Part shown: piece by piece, positions 47,501-56,081 of the stretch
How positions within the stretch are numbered: the stretch's first letter is position 1
Layout: every line of letters begins with the position of its first letter
Origin: Saprospiraceae bacterium
GTDB lineage: Bacteria; Bacteroidota; Bacteroidia; Chitinophagales; Saprospiraceae
DNA length: 64,000 bases
NCBI GenBank assembly: GCA_020629715.1
Contig: JAHDCU010000004.1
Span: 62,001-126,000 of the forward strand
Reading direction: 5' to 3'
Position numbers and translations under genes: made by a program
The notes under the pieces: generated by a model
What the model was told of the DNA's origin: nothing
The model's input: only the letters and a program-made list of their open reading frames with translations
Database searches by the model: none

Positions 47501-48430
47501 TGTATAAATGATGTGACCATTACAGGGTGTGATCCTATTATTTTCGATATTCCTGTCATGGATAATTGTGCAGTAGTAGATACTAGCATTAGTTCTTCTT
47601 TTCCTACCGAGGAGAGTTTTCCTATTGGTATATCTACATTGACATATACCTTTACTGATGCTTCAGGAAATAGCAGCTTTTGCACGTTTGATGTGACCGT
47701 GGAGTCTACCCTTGATGCTACTGCCGTAGTGACAAATCCAAGCTGTTTCAATTTTTCTGATGGGCTCCTAGAACTTGATATTGAGGGTGGAAATGCTCCA
47801 TATAATATCAGCTATAATACTCCGATCGATACTATGTTTTTAGCTGCAGGAGAATATGAGGCTTATGTCACGGATGCTACTGGTTGTATAGTAGTCATTC
47901 CATTTGAGGTATCCAACCCACCTATACTAGTCGTGGCTGATGCTATACTTACTGATCCTCAAACGGGATCAAGCAACGATGGATCTATTGATATATTGGT
48001 AGAAGGAGGCACAGGTACTTATACTTTTCAATGGTTGCTAGATGGACAAGTCATAAGTACAGAAGAAGATTTAGTCAATGTAGGACCTGGCACCTATCAG
48101 GTGGCTGTAAGAGATGAAAATGATTGTGTATACTTATCTCTAAACTATGACTTAGAATCTGTCGTTGGGGTTAATGATCTTGAGTTTTTACAAAGCTTTA
48201 AAGTCTTTCCAAATCCTACATCTGAATACATAGAGATAAGCTTTGAAGATCAATCCACAAAAAGCCTGGTAGCCTCTCTATACAATAATCAAGGACAATT
48301 GATCATCACGAATGTAAATCTAGAATCAGGTGACATAATCGCGCTAGATCAAGTGACTAATGGTATATATATCTTAGAATTAAGTGATGGAAAAGACTCG
48401 ATATATAGAAAGATTTCTGTGTTGAAATAA
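44591..48430 (+). CDS. SprB-repeat surface protein with choice-of-anchor V domain, T9SS type A
   Basis: A 1279-aa exported protein. After a signal peptide (ending near SFSS) comes a choice-of-anchor V/Reelin-like domain (about 38-195). It opens with TGGPGEGACSEPGCHTG, where the family usually has CxxCH and here has CX4CH, then has a YHEHAG segment. Next are about nine SprB repeats (200-880), two HYR-like units (about 885-1045, DNCGIAGF, DNCAVVDT), two more SprB repeats and a type A T9SS sorting domain (VFPNPTSEYIEI to the end). The last repeat and the seventh lack the early Cys. It is probably a large surface filament or adhesin. Its transcript ends in a strong terminator that overlaps the next gene. 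Confidence 0.88.
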   Translation: MKKHNTNFLNQFKRIKTLGFALFATIIVLSFSSNPPNGKTGGPGEGACSEPGCHTGSGAGLDGDISFSGLPSSITPGTTYPITVTLTNPNGAANRAGFQWVALNSNNLNAGSISNNSTVTGQNTTITMQAGRTYHEHAGSTTFSGTSLSWTADWTAPSSPSGDVITFYGVGNIANGSGSGGDRIVFTNTSGTLSSSGPTLTASITNDNPVTCFGDSDGSATVMASGGTPGYNYAWDNGETTATATALNAGMHTVTVTDNTAATSSASVMITTPSDITISEIQHIDVSCNGVNDGSSEVMATGGNGGFSYQWSNGQSGAILSGVAGGLYSVVVTDVQGCSKTQNVTIQEPTAVVVSVINSQNESCLNDNDGSITVNATGGAFGYNYAWSNGFSGNSINNLSPGTYQVTVTDANNCTAETSATILSGSNLGISISNTQNPSCFGATDGSLTVNATGSSGYTYAWSNGATTAINSGIGAGNYAVTVTDTNGCSKFLNTGLAAPGQVMISTLSTSNVSCNGEFDGSINITTSGGIGNLVSTWSNGILGNNLSSLSAGTYTVTVSDANSCSNSMSFIITEPGVFTAQHTNNQNPTCNGFSDGFSSIITNGGTAPFNYQWSNGTSDFFDDSLSAGSYSVLVTDANGCQATSNVTLTEPDPIISNINSTNETIAGANDGTASINPTGGTGMLNALWSNGTLGNSITGLSPGQYSVTITDSNNCTSSETVAVSSGDCILMASATIDSVSCFSGNDGIISIDTSNVTGAVSYLWSHQGIGTNIADTLSSGNYSVTITDDLLCEVILSDLIVGEPDSLSLGFEILSNPICQGETTGIISVNIMGGTAPYMYTWSTGEANDTLMNLGTGIYYVTVSDQNNCMITDSIVLNNVDNLAPELLLMDFELAIDSMGVLPSYDETNFNLGTSDNCGIAGFNFTDVGVDCSGIGTYDIIVDAFDINGNVSTDTIQLTIVDNIAPIVDCINDVTITGCDPIIFDIPVMDNCAVVDTSISSSFPTEESFPIGISTLTYTFTDASGNSSFCTFDVTVESTLDATAVVTNPSCFNFSDGLLELDIEGGNAPYNISYNTPIDTMFLAAGEYEAYVTDATGCIVVIPFEVSNPPILVVADAILTDPQTGSSNDGSIDILVEGGTGTYTFQWLLDGQVISTEEDLVNVGPGTYQVAVRDENDCVYLSLNYDLESVVGVNDLEFLQSFKVFPNPTSEYIEISFEDQSTKSLVASLYNNQGQLIITNVNLESGDIIALDQVTNGIYILELSDGKDSIYRKISVLK

Positions 48431-48455
48431 CTTTAACCATTCATTAAAAGAATAT

Positions 48456-48502
48456 AAAAGGTGAAATCCTCAACTTTGAGTTATGAGGATTTCACTTTTT
48501 TT
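48456..48502 (+). terminator. Strong terminator whose 3' arm overlaps the DUF1573 start codon
   Basis: GTGAAATCCTCA (48461-48472) pairs perfectly with TGAGGATTTCAC (48484-48495), extended by A-T pairs at 48456-48459 and one G-T pair, with seven T at 48496-48502. The A of the DUF1573 ATG (48483) is in the loop and the TG is in the stem. Confidence 0.9.
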
Positions 48503-48890
48503 ATGTTCATTAGTCTCTATACTAATTTTAGTCACAGCTAGTAGCACTAGTATTCAAGCACAAGGTCCTGCGTTGAGTTTCGATAAAAATCATATTGATC
48601 TTGGTAAGGTCAAAAAGGGAGAAAAACGCGATGGCGTTTTTACATTTACCAATACTGGTACTGAAGCCATCGAAATAGATATCGTAAGTGCCTGCGAATG
48701 CACTACCTTAGACTGGCCTTACGAGATCATACCTGTTGGCGGCACAGGCGAAATTAGTTTTACCTTTGATAGTACAGAAAAAGAAGCTTCAGAAACCATA
48801 GAAGTAGATATAAATCTAGTCAACGAAGATCCAAAAACTGGAGGTCCCAAGCTTATAATCGTAAGCTATAGTTATGAATTAGAACTATAA
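48483..48890 (+). CDS. DUF1573 exported protein
   Basis: A 135-aa protein with a signal peptide (MRISLFLCSL to SIQAQ) and an immunoglobulin-like DUF1573 domain: IDLGKVKKGEKRDGVFTFTNTG, VSACECTTLDWP and VGGTGEISFTFDST. The CxCT motif is typical of the family. These small periplasmic proteins are abundant in Bacteroidota and of unknown function. The start is forced: an in-frame stop lies two codons upstream and no other ATG or GTG suits the signal peptide. The start codon is inside the upstream terminator hairpin, so expression is probably limited or driven by a promoter within or below the hairpin. The stop is 9 bases from the convergent lepA stop. Confidence 0.9.
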   Translation: MRISLFLCSLVSILILVTASSTSIQAQGPALSFDKNHIDLGKVKKGEKRDGVFTFTNTGTEAIEIDIVSACECTTLDWPYEIIPVGGTGEISFTFDSTEKEASETIEVDINLVNEDPKTGGPKLIIVSYSYELEL

Positions 48891-48899
48891 TTCATATCC

Positions 48900-50693
48900 T
48901 TATTCATCAAGCTTAAGTACTTGTAAAAATGCTTTTTGAGGAACCTGAACAGAACCAATCTGACGCATTTTCTTCTTACCTTTCTTCTGCTTCTCTAGTA
49001 GTTTTCTCTTACGAGTAATATCACCACCATAACATTTAGCCGTTACATCCTTTCGTAAAGCAGAGATTGTTTCTCTTGCAATAATCTTAGCCCCAACGGA
49101 TGCTTGTATTGCAATCATAAATTGTTGTCTAGGCAGTAATTCTTTTAAACGTTTACAGATTTTTCTACCTATATACTCTCCCTTAGTTCGATGTACCAAT
49201 GAAGAAAGTGCATCCACTGCTTCGCCATTAAGTCTGATATCTAACTTAACCAAGTCAGATTCTCGATAATCAATCATCATGTAATCAAAAGAGGCATAAC
49301 CTCTTGATATAGATTTGAGCTTATCATAAAAGTCAAAGACGATTTCTGCTAGGGGCATTTCAAAGGTCAGTTCTACCCTTTCAGTAGTAAGGTAAGTCTG
49401 TTTAGTCAATACTCCCCTTTTATCCATAGCTAAGGACATAATACCACCAATATATTCGGGCTTGGTGATGATCTGTGCTCTGATATACGGCTCCTCTACT
49501 CGACTTGTCGTCGTAGGATCTGGAAGATCAGAAGGTGTATTGATCTTGATCTCCTCATTTTTCTTGGTATAAGCGAAATACGATACGTTAGGGACTGTCG
49601 TAATGACCTCTTGATCAAATTCGCGACTCAATCTTTCTTGAATAATCTCCAAATGAAGCATACCCAAAAATCCACATCTAAAACCAAAACCTAAAGCTAT
49701 AGATGTCTCAGGCTCAAAAACAAGAGAAGCATCATTGAGCTGTAGCTTTTCTAAGCTATCTCTCAAATCTTCAAAATCATCATTATCTATAGGAAATATC
49801 CCTGCGAATACCATTGGCTTTACCTCCTCAAAACCCTCTATTCCTTTTTCACATGGATTAGCTAGAGTTGTGATAGTATCACCTACTTTTATTTCTTTCG
49901 ATTCCTTGATCCCGGTAATAATATAACCCACATTACCCGCATCTAGTTTGGTCTTAGGCACTTGATCTAGTTGCAATATCCCTATTTCATCAGCACCATA
50001 TTCTTTACCTGTATTGACGAATCTCACCATTTCTCCTTTGGACATACTACCATTCAATATTCGAAAGTATGCAATAACCCCTCTGAAAGGATTAAAAACA
50101 GAGTCAAATATCAATGCCTGTAATGGAGCATCTGGATCTCCCTCTGGAGCCGGTATCCTGGCTACGATAGCTTCCATGATCTCTGGCACCCCTTTACCCG
50201 TTTTTCCACTGGCCAACAAAATATCCTCTTTGGCACATCCTATAAGATCTATAACTTGATCGGATACTTCCTCTATCTGAGCACTCTCCATATCTACTTT
50301 ATTCAATATGGGAATGATTTCTAAATCATGCTCTATCGCCAAGTATAAATTAGATATAGTCTGTGCCTGAATCCCTTGCGATGCATCTACTAAAAGCAAA
50401 GCTCCTTCGCAAGCCGCGATAGATCTTGAGACCTCATATGAAAAATCAACATGACCAGGAGTATCTATGAGATTGAATGTATATTTTTCTCCATCCTCTG
50501 CCTTATAATACATTTGTATTGCATGGCTTTTGATAGTAATACCCCGCTCTCGCTCTATATCCATATCGTCTAAAGCCTGATTAGTCATGTTTCTCTCAGA
50601 GATCGTCTGAGTGAATTCTAAAAGACGATCAGACAACGTACTTTTACCATGGTCTATATGTGCAATCACACAAAAATTCCGAATATTCTTCAT
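48900..50693 (-). CDS. lepA: Elongation factor 4 (LepA)
   Basis: A 597-aa ribosomal GTPase that back-translocates or remodels stalled ribosomes. G1 is [10 protein letters not shown] (about 10-19), G2 lies in ERGITIK, G3 is DTPGH and G4 is NKVD. Domains II and III follow, then the EF-G-like domain and the LepA-specific C-terminal domain ([25 protein letters not shown]). The start at ATG 50693 is preferred to a TTG three codons upstream, which overlaps a promoter -7 element. It converges on DUF1573. Confidence 0.97.
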   Translation of the reverse strand: MKNIRNFCVIAHIDHGKSTLSDRLLEFTQTISERNMTNQALDDMDIERERGITIKSHAIQMYYKAEDGEKYTFNLIDTPGHVDFSYEVSRSIAACEGALLLVDASQGIQAQTISNLYLAIEHDLEIIPILNKVDMESAQIEEVSDQVIDLIGCAKEDILLASGKTGKGVPEIMEAIVARIPAPEGDPDAPLQALIFDSVFNPFRGVIAYFRILNGSMSKGEMVRFVNTGKEYGADEIGILQLDQVPKTKLDAGNVGYIITGIKESKEIKVGDTITTLANPCEKGIEGFEEVKPMVFAGIFPIDNDDFEDLRDSLEKLQLNDASLVFEPETSIALGFGFRCGFLGMLHLEIIQERLSREFDQEVITTVPNVSYFAYTKKNEEIKINTPSDLPDPTTTSRVEEPYIRAQIITKPEYIGGIMSLAMDKRGVLTKQTYLTTERVELTFEMPLAEIVFDFYDKLKSISRGYASFDYMMIDYRESDLVKLDIRLNGEAVDALSSLVHRTKGEYIGRKICKRLKELLPRQQFMIAIQASVGAKIIARETISALRKDVTAKCYGGDITRKRKLLEKQKKGKKKMRQIGSVQVPQKAFLQVLKLDE

Positions 50694-50699
50694 ACCCTG

Positions 50700-50707
50700 C
50701 AAATATA
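50700..50707 (-). promoter_or_regulatory. Putative -7 promoter element for lepA
   Basis: The minus strand reads TATATTTG, ending 6 bases before ATG 50693. Transcription would start close to the ATG, giving a very short or leaderless message. No clear -33 TTG was found. Confidence 0.45.
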
Positions 50708-50782
50708 CTGTGATTTAAATCCGCGCTTAGAAACTCTGGCTCTATTTTTATTGATTATTTTAGAGCATATAAGATTTAAGCT

Positions 50783-51874
50783 ATGAAATTTTTATACACA
50801 GGCCTTTTCATCATTTTTACCTTTTGCTTATCGGCACAATACCAATTTACAACAGTACATAATATAGAATGTACTAAAATCAAAAGTCAAGATAAAACAG
50901 GTACTTGTTGGAGTTTTGCGACTAATTCATTTTTAGAAAGTGAACTTATTAGAATGGGTGTCACAGACATGGACCTATCTGAGATGTATATCGTACAAAA
51001 TATCTATAAGGATAAAGCTAACAACTATATACTACGACAGGGTAAAGCCAACTTTAGTGAAGGTAGTTTGGCTCATGATGTGATCAGGGCAGTTGCCAAA
51101 CACGGCGTTGTGCCAGAAGCTATTTATAGCGGTAAACTTTCTGGAGAAAAACATGATCATGCAGAATTATCTGCAGGCTTAAAGGGATATCTCGATGGTG
51201 TCCGCAGTACTAAAAATATAAGTCCTAAGTGGAAAAAAGGGCTTGATGCACTACTCAAGGTTTACATGGGATACACTCCAGAGTCCTTTGATGTAGATGG
51301 CAACACGTATACTCCTATTTCTTATGCCAATCACTTAAAGATTGATACCGACGCATATGTAAGCCTGACAAGTTTTACGCATCACCCATTTTATAGCAGT
51401 TTCATACTAGAAATACCTGATAATTACTCAAATGGCGCATTTTATAATGTGAACATTGAAGAATTGATACAAACTATTGACTATGCTATAAGCCAAGGCT
51501 ATAGTGTGGCCTGGGATGGTGATGTTTCTGAAAAAGGTTTTAGCTCGCAGCAAGGCTTAGCGATATTACCCATGGACACAGATGATCCTGACATTTTTAA
51601 AAAAATAGTGCCTGAATTGAAATTGGACCAAAATGAGCGCCAAAGACTTTTTGAAAATTATACCACCACGGATGATCATCTCATGCATATAGTGGGTATG
51701 GCCAATGATCAAAAAGGAAATGAATATTATCTGATCAAGAACTCCTGGGGAGAAAGAGGTCCTTATGATGGTTACTTATATATGAGCAAATCATATGCTG
51801 CCATGAAAACAGTGGGAATATTACTGCATAAAAAGGCGATTCCCTCCAGTATTGCTGAAAAGATTAATTTTTAA
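50783..51874 (+). CDS. C1-family (bleomycin hydrolase-like) cysteine peptidase
   Basis: A 363-aa exported protein with a signal peptide (ending FCLSAQ). It is a papain-like C1 peptidase resembling the aminopeptidase C/bleomycin hydrolase group: oxyanion Q36 and nucleophile C42 in SQDKTGTCWSFATNSFLESE, the catalytic His in HLMHIVGMA, and the Asn in YYLIKNSWGE. At 363 aa it is shorter than PepC or bleomycin hydrolase (about 450). Those enzymes are cytoplasmic hexamers, while this one is secreted. It probably degrades peptides in the periplasm or outside the cell. It precedes a lipoprotein gene by 69 bases. Confidence 0.88.
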   Translation: MKFLYTGLFIIFTFCLSAQYQFTTVHNIECTKIKSQDKTGTCWSFATNSFLESELIRMGVTDMDLSEMYIVQNIYKDKANNYILRQGKANFSEGSLAHDVIRAVAKHGVVPEAIYSGKLSGEKHDHAELSAGLKGYLDGVRSTKNISPKWKKGLDALLKVYMGYTPESFDVDGNTYTPISYANHLKIDTDAYVSLTSFTHHPFYSSFILEIPDNYSNGAFYNVNIEELIQTIDYAISQGYSVAWDGDVSEKGFSSQQGLAILPMDTDDPDIFKKIVPELKLDQNERQRLFENYTTTDDHLMHIVGMANDQKGNEYYLIKNSWGERGPYDGYLYMSKSYAAMKTVGILLHKKAIPSSIAEKINF

Positions 51875-51943
51875 CGTAAATAACTTTAATACCAAGCAGC
51901 ATGCTAGACACTGTACCGTTAAAAGAGGGTAATTAAGGATCAT

Positions 51944-52738
51944 ATGTTTTTAAGAAATAGTTTTGCATTTATAATTCTGATAGTTTTAGCTTCATGCGCA
52001 GGTACAGACGAGCCATTATCAGATGTATTTAATATAGATACAGAATTTACCCTATCCCTATCTCAAAGTCTATCGGCTACTGGGCCAAAAATGGTGATTG
52101 AGCTAAGCTCTATAGCACTTAACCACTGCAAGGAGGATCAACTTATTATAGATCTATCTCAAAACAGTCAGCATATAGGTATGAATATACAAGGGCTAGA
52201 AAGAATGTCCGAATGTGATGACCCCATTTATGCGGTACAGGAAAATATCGAGTTGGCATTGAATAATGGTAACTATCTTTTTTCTTTAGACATTGGAAAT
52301 ACAATAGATAACTCCGGAACATTAAATGTAGAGGAGGATCTCTTTAGGATAAATCTACTTTCTACAACTGGAATAGTGATCGATAAAAGTACAATCAAAA
52401 AAATACCTACAGGCATGATATGGGGACGGATAACTGCACCTCTAAGTTTAGGCAATCAAGAATATGAACTTAGGAATGATATTCAATCCTTATCCCTTTC
52501 TGATCAAGCACAGTCACAGTTAATTGGTGACTACGGCTTTATGCAGATTAATCAGACCGGTGAATTATTTTTTGCTGGTGGTTTTGATGACCTGTCTGAA
52601 ACAGAATCGGGCGATTTATTTTTTGATCACATAGATCCAGCATCTTTAGAATCATTATTGCTTGTCATTAATACTTATCGAGAAAATTATCCTGAACTTG
52701 AGATTCAGATGTTTGACTGGGCAGGTAATCAGTATTAA
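51944..52738 (+). CDS. Lipoprotein of unknown function
   Basis: A 264-aa lipoprotein; LASC places the modified Cys at about 18, followed by an acidic-leaning AGTDEPLSD. AAGGA 5 bases before the ATG is a rare clear Shine-Dalgarno match in this window. The body is mixed alpha/beta with no family I recognise, with segments such as PKMVIELSSIALNHCKED and FMQINQTGELFFAGGFDDL. It may be co-transcribed with the C1 peptidase gene upstream. Confidence 0.65.
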   Translation: MFLRNSFAFIILIVLASCAGTDEPLSDVFNIDTEFTLSLSQSLSATGPKMVIELSSIALNHCKEDQLIIDLSQNSQHIGMNIQGLERMSECDDPIYAVQENIELALNNGNYLFSLDIGNTIDNSGTLNVEEDLFRINLLSTTGIVIDKSTIKKIPTGMIWGRITAPLSLGNQEYELRNDIQSLSLSDQAQSQLIGDYGFMQINQTGELFFAGGFDDLSETESGDLFFDHIDPASLESLLLVINTYRENYPELEIQMFDWAGNQY

Positions 52739-52778
52739 ATGCTTTACTCGAAGAGTAATAAACTCTATTGGAGTAGTT

Positions 52779-53468
52779 CTAAATCTCAAATACGAAACCC
52801 TCAGACTGAAACTCCTCGTATTTTTCTTTATCAAACTGATACAACTTAGCGGGTCGATGAGCTACACCTTCTTGGTATTCTGCTATATCCACCAGTATAT
52901 GCATTCCCATTATTTTTTTTCGAAAATTGCGTTTGTCTAGATCTCTATTGAGTACTGCTTCATACAATGATTGAAGCTCAGAAAGTGTAAATTTTGGTGG
53001 CAACAGCTCAAATCCAATAGGCTTACGTCTTACGTGTAGTTTTAATCGCTCTATGCAACTCAGGATGATCTGCGTATGATCAAAAGGAAGTGGTTTGAGA
53101 TCTCTAATATTAACCCATTTGGTGACATCTTTTTTAATATGCCTTTTGAATCTACTATTCGTGAGATTGATCAAAGAATAGTAAGCTATCGTGATCACTC
53201 TTCCGGATGGGTGACGATTGACTGCTCCGAAAGTACTGACTTGCTCTAAGTATACATTGCTTAATCCTGTAAGCTCTGAAAGTACTCGAACGGGAGCATC
53301 AGTAAGATTCTCCTCAGGCTGTACAAAGTCACCCGGTAGGCCCCACTCACCAAGATGGGGCTCTTCCATACGCTTCACAAGAAGTACTTTTAGATCACCT
53401 TGATCAAATCCAAATATTACATTATCTACAGTCATAGCAGATGTGAAATATTTAGGTAATACTTTCAT
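52779..53468 (-). CDS. Nudix-fold transcriptional regulator (NrtR-like)
   Basis: A 229-aa protein with a Nudix domain (about 12-140) and a C-terminal winged-helix region (about 150-229, FTLSELQSLYEAVLNRDLDKRNFRKKI). The Nudix box at 46-69 is GDFVQPEENLTDAPVRVLSELTGL (shown in parts: GDFVQPEENL, VRVLSELTGL). The catalytic REXXEE is degraded to RVLSEL, so hydrolase activity is unlikely. In NrtR-type regulators such a domain senses ADP-ribose or an arabinose-type ligand, and the winged helix binds DNA. The adjacent genes (ffh, lipoprotein) are not obvious targets. The HRPAKLYQFD end is typical of the family. Confidence 0.88.
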   Translation of the reverse strand: MKVLPKYFTSAMTVDNVIFGFDQGDLKVLLVKRMEEPHLGEWGLPGDFVQPEENLTDAPVRVLSELTGLSNVYLEQVSTFGAVNRHPSGRVITIAYYSLINLTNSRFKRHIKKDVTKWVNIRDLKPLPFDHTQIILSCIERLKLHVRRKPIGFELLPPKFTLSELQSLYEAVLNRDLDKRNFRKKIMGMHILVDIAEYQEGVAHRPAKLYQFDKEKYEEFQSEGFVFEI

Positions 53469-53531
53469 GAAGTTGGTTATTGCTATTTTAAAATACTCAA
53501 AAAAATATCTAAGTGGAATTCAATGATTAAA

Positions 53532-54875
53532 CTATTTACGGCCACCCATACCTGGAAATCCTTGCATCATTTTTTCCATTCCTTTTCCTTTGCTCATCAT
53601 ATGCATCATCTTACGCATCTGATCAAACTGTTTGATAAACATATTGATCTCATGAATATTGCGACCACAACCACGAGCTATTCTCCGCTTACGAGACATA
53701 TTGAGCAATTCTGGATTGCCTCTTTCTTGTGGAGTCATAGACTGTATGATAGACTCTACCTTGCCAAATGCGGAGTTATCAATATCTAGATTTTTAGTCA
53801 TTTTACTCATCCCAGGTATCATATTCATGAGGCTCTTAAGGTCTCCCATGCGTCTGATCTGATTGAGCTGACCAAGAAAATCATTAAAATCAAATTTATT
53901 CTTTTTGATTTTCTTTTCAATACGCTTAGCCTCTTTCTCATCAAATTGATCTTGCGCTCTCTCCACGAATGAAACGATATCACCCATCCCGAGAATACGC
54001 TGAGCCATACGATCTGGATGGAATACATCTAGTGTATTTAGCTTCTCCCCTGTACTTACAAATTTGATCGGTTTACCTACCGTATATTTTACAGTAAGTG
54101 CAGCTCCACCACGAGTATCACCATCAAGCTTTGTCAATACGACTCCGTCATAATTGATCACCTCGTTGAAGGCCTTAGCCGTATTGACCGCATCTTGCCC
54201 TGTCATAGAGTCTACTACAAATAGGGTCTCCGTCGGCATGATAGCCTCTTTGACTCTACCTATCTCTTCCATCATCTCTTCATCTACCGCAAGACGACCG
54301 GCAGTATCTACAATGACTACATGATATCCATTTTCTTTTCCGTACTGGATGGCTCTCAAAGAGATATCCACGGGATCTTTACTCTCGACATCCTTGAATA
54401 TACCTGCCCCTGCTTGTTCTGCAATCACCGTAAGCTGATCAATCGCTGCTGGACGATATACGTCACAGGCTGCAACAAGTACCTTTAAGTTTTTCTTTTC
54501 CTTGAGGTGTAATGCCAACTTACCTGTGAAAGTAGTTTTACCCGATCCTTGGAGACCAGCGATCAAAACGACACCTGGGCTACCTTTTACATTAATCCCT
54601 ACAGATTGTCCACCCATCAGCTCGACCATCTCATCCATGACGATCTTGACCATGAGTTCTCCCGGTTTTACCGCGTTGAGTACATTTCTTGTACCCAAGG
54701 CCTCATCCTTGATTTTATCGGTAAATTCTTTGGCGATCTTATAGTTTACATCGGCACTTACCAATGCACGTCTAATTTCCTTTACTGACTGGGCTATATT
54801 GAGCTCGGTAAGTTTTCCTTCTCCTTTTAGATTTTTAAAAGCGGATTCGAGCTTTTCATTCAAACTATCAAACAT
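53532..54875 (-). CDS. ffh: Signal recognition particle protein Ffh
   Basis: A 447-aa SRP GTPase that binds signal sequences and 4.5S RNA. N domain (about 1-90), G domain with GLQGSGKTTF (G1), DTAGRL (G3) and TKLDGDTRGG (G4), and a Met-rich M domain (about 300-447, MGDLKSLMNMIPGMSKM and RKRRIARGCGR). The C-terminal KGMEKMMQGFPGMGG is Met- and Gly-rich, as usual. The start at ATG 54875 (MFDSLNEKLESAFKNL) matches the family; an upstream TTG is excluded by the promoter. The partner ftsY is 9 kb away on the other strand. The 4.5S RNA was not found in the window. Confidence 0.97.
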   Translation of the reverse strand: MFDSLNEKLESAFKNLKGEGKLTELNIAQSVKEIRRALVSADVNYKIAKEFTDKIKDEALGTRNVLNAVKPGELMVKIVMDEMVELMGGQSVGINVKGSPGVVLIAGLQGSGKTTFTGKLALHLKEKKNLKVLVAACDVYRPAAIDQLTVIAEQAGAGIFKDVESKDPVDISLRAIQYGKENGYHVVIVDTAGRLAVDEEMMEEIGRVKEAIMPTETLFVVDSMTGQDAVNTAKAFNEVINYDGVVLTKLDGDTRGGAALTVKYTVGKPIKFVSTGEKLNTLDVFHPDRMAQRILGMGDIVSFVERAQDQFDEKEAKRIEKKIKKNKFDFNDFLGQLNQIRRMGDLKSLMNMIPGMSKMTKNLDIDNSAFGKVESIIQSMTPQERGNPELLNMSRKRRIARGCGRNIHEINMFIKQFDQMRKMMHMMSKGKGMEKMMQGFPGMGGRK

Positions 54876-54893
54876 ATCGTACGATTTGAGGAA

Positions 54894-54901
54894 CAAATAT
54901 A
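54894..54901 (-). promoter_or_regulatory. Putative -7 promoter element for ffh
   Basis: Read on the minus strand as TATATTTG, 18 bases before ATG 54875. This matches TAnnTTTG and implies a short leader. No clear -33 TTG. Confidence 0.5.
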
Positions 54902-54962
54902 AGGATACCTATCGGTTCTACTTAAAAATTAAGAGGTATCAGCAAATTTGGAATTTCATTAT

Positions 54963-55457
54963 CTACAACATCAGATACACCTCATCTGGGGCATCCAATG
55001 ATTTTAGCTTATTCTCTGAATAGCGTATGAGCATGCTACGATCTGAATACCCTTTTTTCATACAATTATTACCCTCCTGATCAAAAATCATAAATGCCGT
55101 AAAAAACTCATCTCCATTCTCAGCGCCATCGGTAATGATGGTATACCGTTTCAAATCAATTTCTACATTTTCCCATACGTAGCGAGGGATGTTATTTTGA
55201 TATTTACCATTGACCATTTTATGCCACTTTCCATACTCAGTATACATCAATGCTGGTGCATCAATAGCCGCATCAACTTTATAAAATTGCAGCTCTTCTG
55301 AGTAGATCGTGTCCAACTTCTCTACCGCCAGCTCAACCATCACTACATCGTACGATCCACTTCGATTATTATTCGAAGCATACTTTGAAGAAGAACACTG
55401 AACTAAAATCATCCATGAAAGTGTGATAAACAACAACCCTCTCATCTTATTATACAT
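54963..55457 (-). CDS. Small lipoprotein of unknown function
   Basis: A 164-aa protein beginning MYNKMRGLLFITLSWMILVQC, a lipoprotein-type signal, then SSSKYAS. The start at 55457 overlaps the upstream gene by 8 bases; ATG 55445 (MRGLL) is an equally plausible start. The mature part (VMVELAVEKLDTIYSEELQFYKVD, YTIITDGAENGDEFFTAFMIFDQEG) has no family I recognise. It forms a two-gene unit with the preceding 160-aa protein, and the coupling suggests related roles. Confidence 0.6.
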   Translation of the reverse strand: MYNKMRGLLFITLSWMILVQCSSSKYASNNNRSGSYDVVMVELAVEKLDTIYSEELQFYKVDAAIDAPALMYTEYGKWHKMVNGKYQNNIPRYVWENVEIDLKRYTIITDGAENGDEFFTAFMIFDQEGNNCMKKGYSDRSMLIRYSENKLKSLDAPDEVYLML

Positions 55458-55932
55458 CTTCTTCTTCAATATAGGCAACTACATCCAATGTTTTCAAGCC
55501 TAATACTCGCTCTTCTGCAGCACTTATGCTTCCAAAGCCCAAAAATCCACCAGATGCTTTAGCTACGTGCTTTGCAAAACTAACGTATGATGAATAAAGC
55601 GCTGAACCTACTTCATTTTCAAGTTTTAAAAGTATAGGATTCAGCTCTGCGATTTTTGCTTCGATTTCCTCAGTACGTACTTTTACATCACTAGATAGGG
55701 AGTCGTTGAGCCTGTAAAGATCATTTTCAAAATCCTTACCTACTTCCTCATAAAATCCATGAAGGGTATCCTCATTGGCATATGATCTGATTTTGGTCAA
55801 CTTTGTTGCCCAGTCCGTCTCTTCTTTATCAATAGTGTTGTCCGCCCCAGCGACTAAGATTGTGATGTAAGCAATCGCCTCTTTGAGTTGTTTAAACTCT
55901 TGGTTTGTAACGGTTTCAAAATTGGTAATCAT
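55450..55932 (-). CDS. Unknown helical protein, possibly TerB-like
   Basis: A 160-aa soluble protein, mostly helical, with no signal peptide. Residues 18-35 (AIAYITILVAGADNTIDKEE) recall the calcium/metal-site loop of TerB-like domains (vAaDG.id..E), and a long charged coiled region follows (VKVRTEEIEAKIAELNPILLKLENEV). The family match is weak. The gene is divergent from mutS across about 150 bases and overlaps the lipoprotein gene that follows. Confidence 0.55.
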   Translation of the reverse strand: MITNFETVTNQEFKQLKEAIAYITILVAGADNTIDKEETDWATKLTKIRSYANEDTLHGFYEEVGKDFENDLYRLNDSLSSDVKVRTEEIEAKIAELNPILLKLENEVGSALYSSYVSFAKHVAKASGGFLGFGSISAAEERVLGLKTLDVVAYIEEEDV

Positions 55933-56081
55933 ATATAGTTTATTTAATCGTATAACTAGTTGTTTGACCTGAAAGGTTTCTTTTGCCTACGAAATTAAGA
56001 TATCATGGTAATATGAGCTAATATTTACTTAATCTATATATGAATTTTATAATTTCGTAGTCCACCAACCTTAGACGCCTA

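Noticed and set aside
52741-52778. TTACTC/GAGTAA hairpin between the lipoprotein and Nudix genes as a terminator
   Set aside because: Six base pairs with no T-run on either side; too weak to call.
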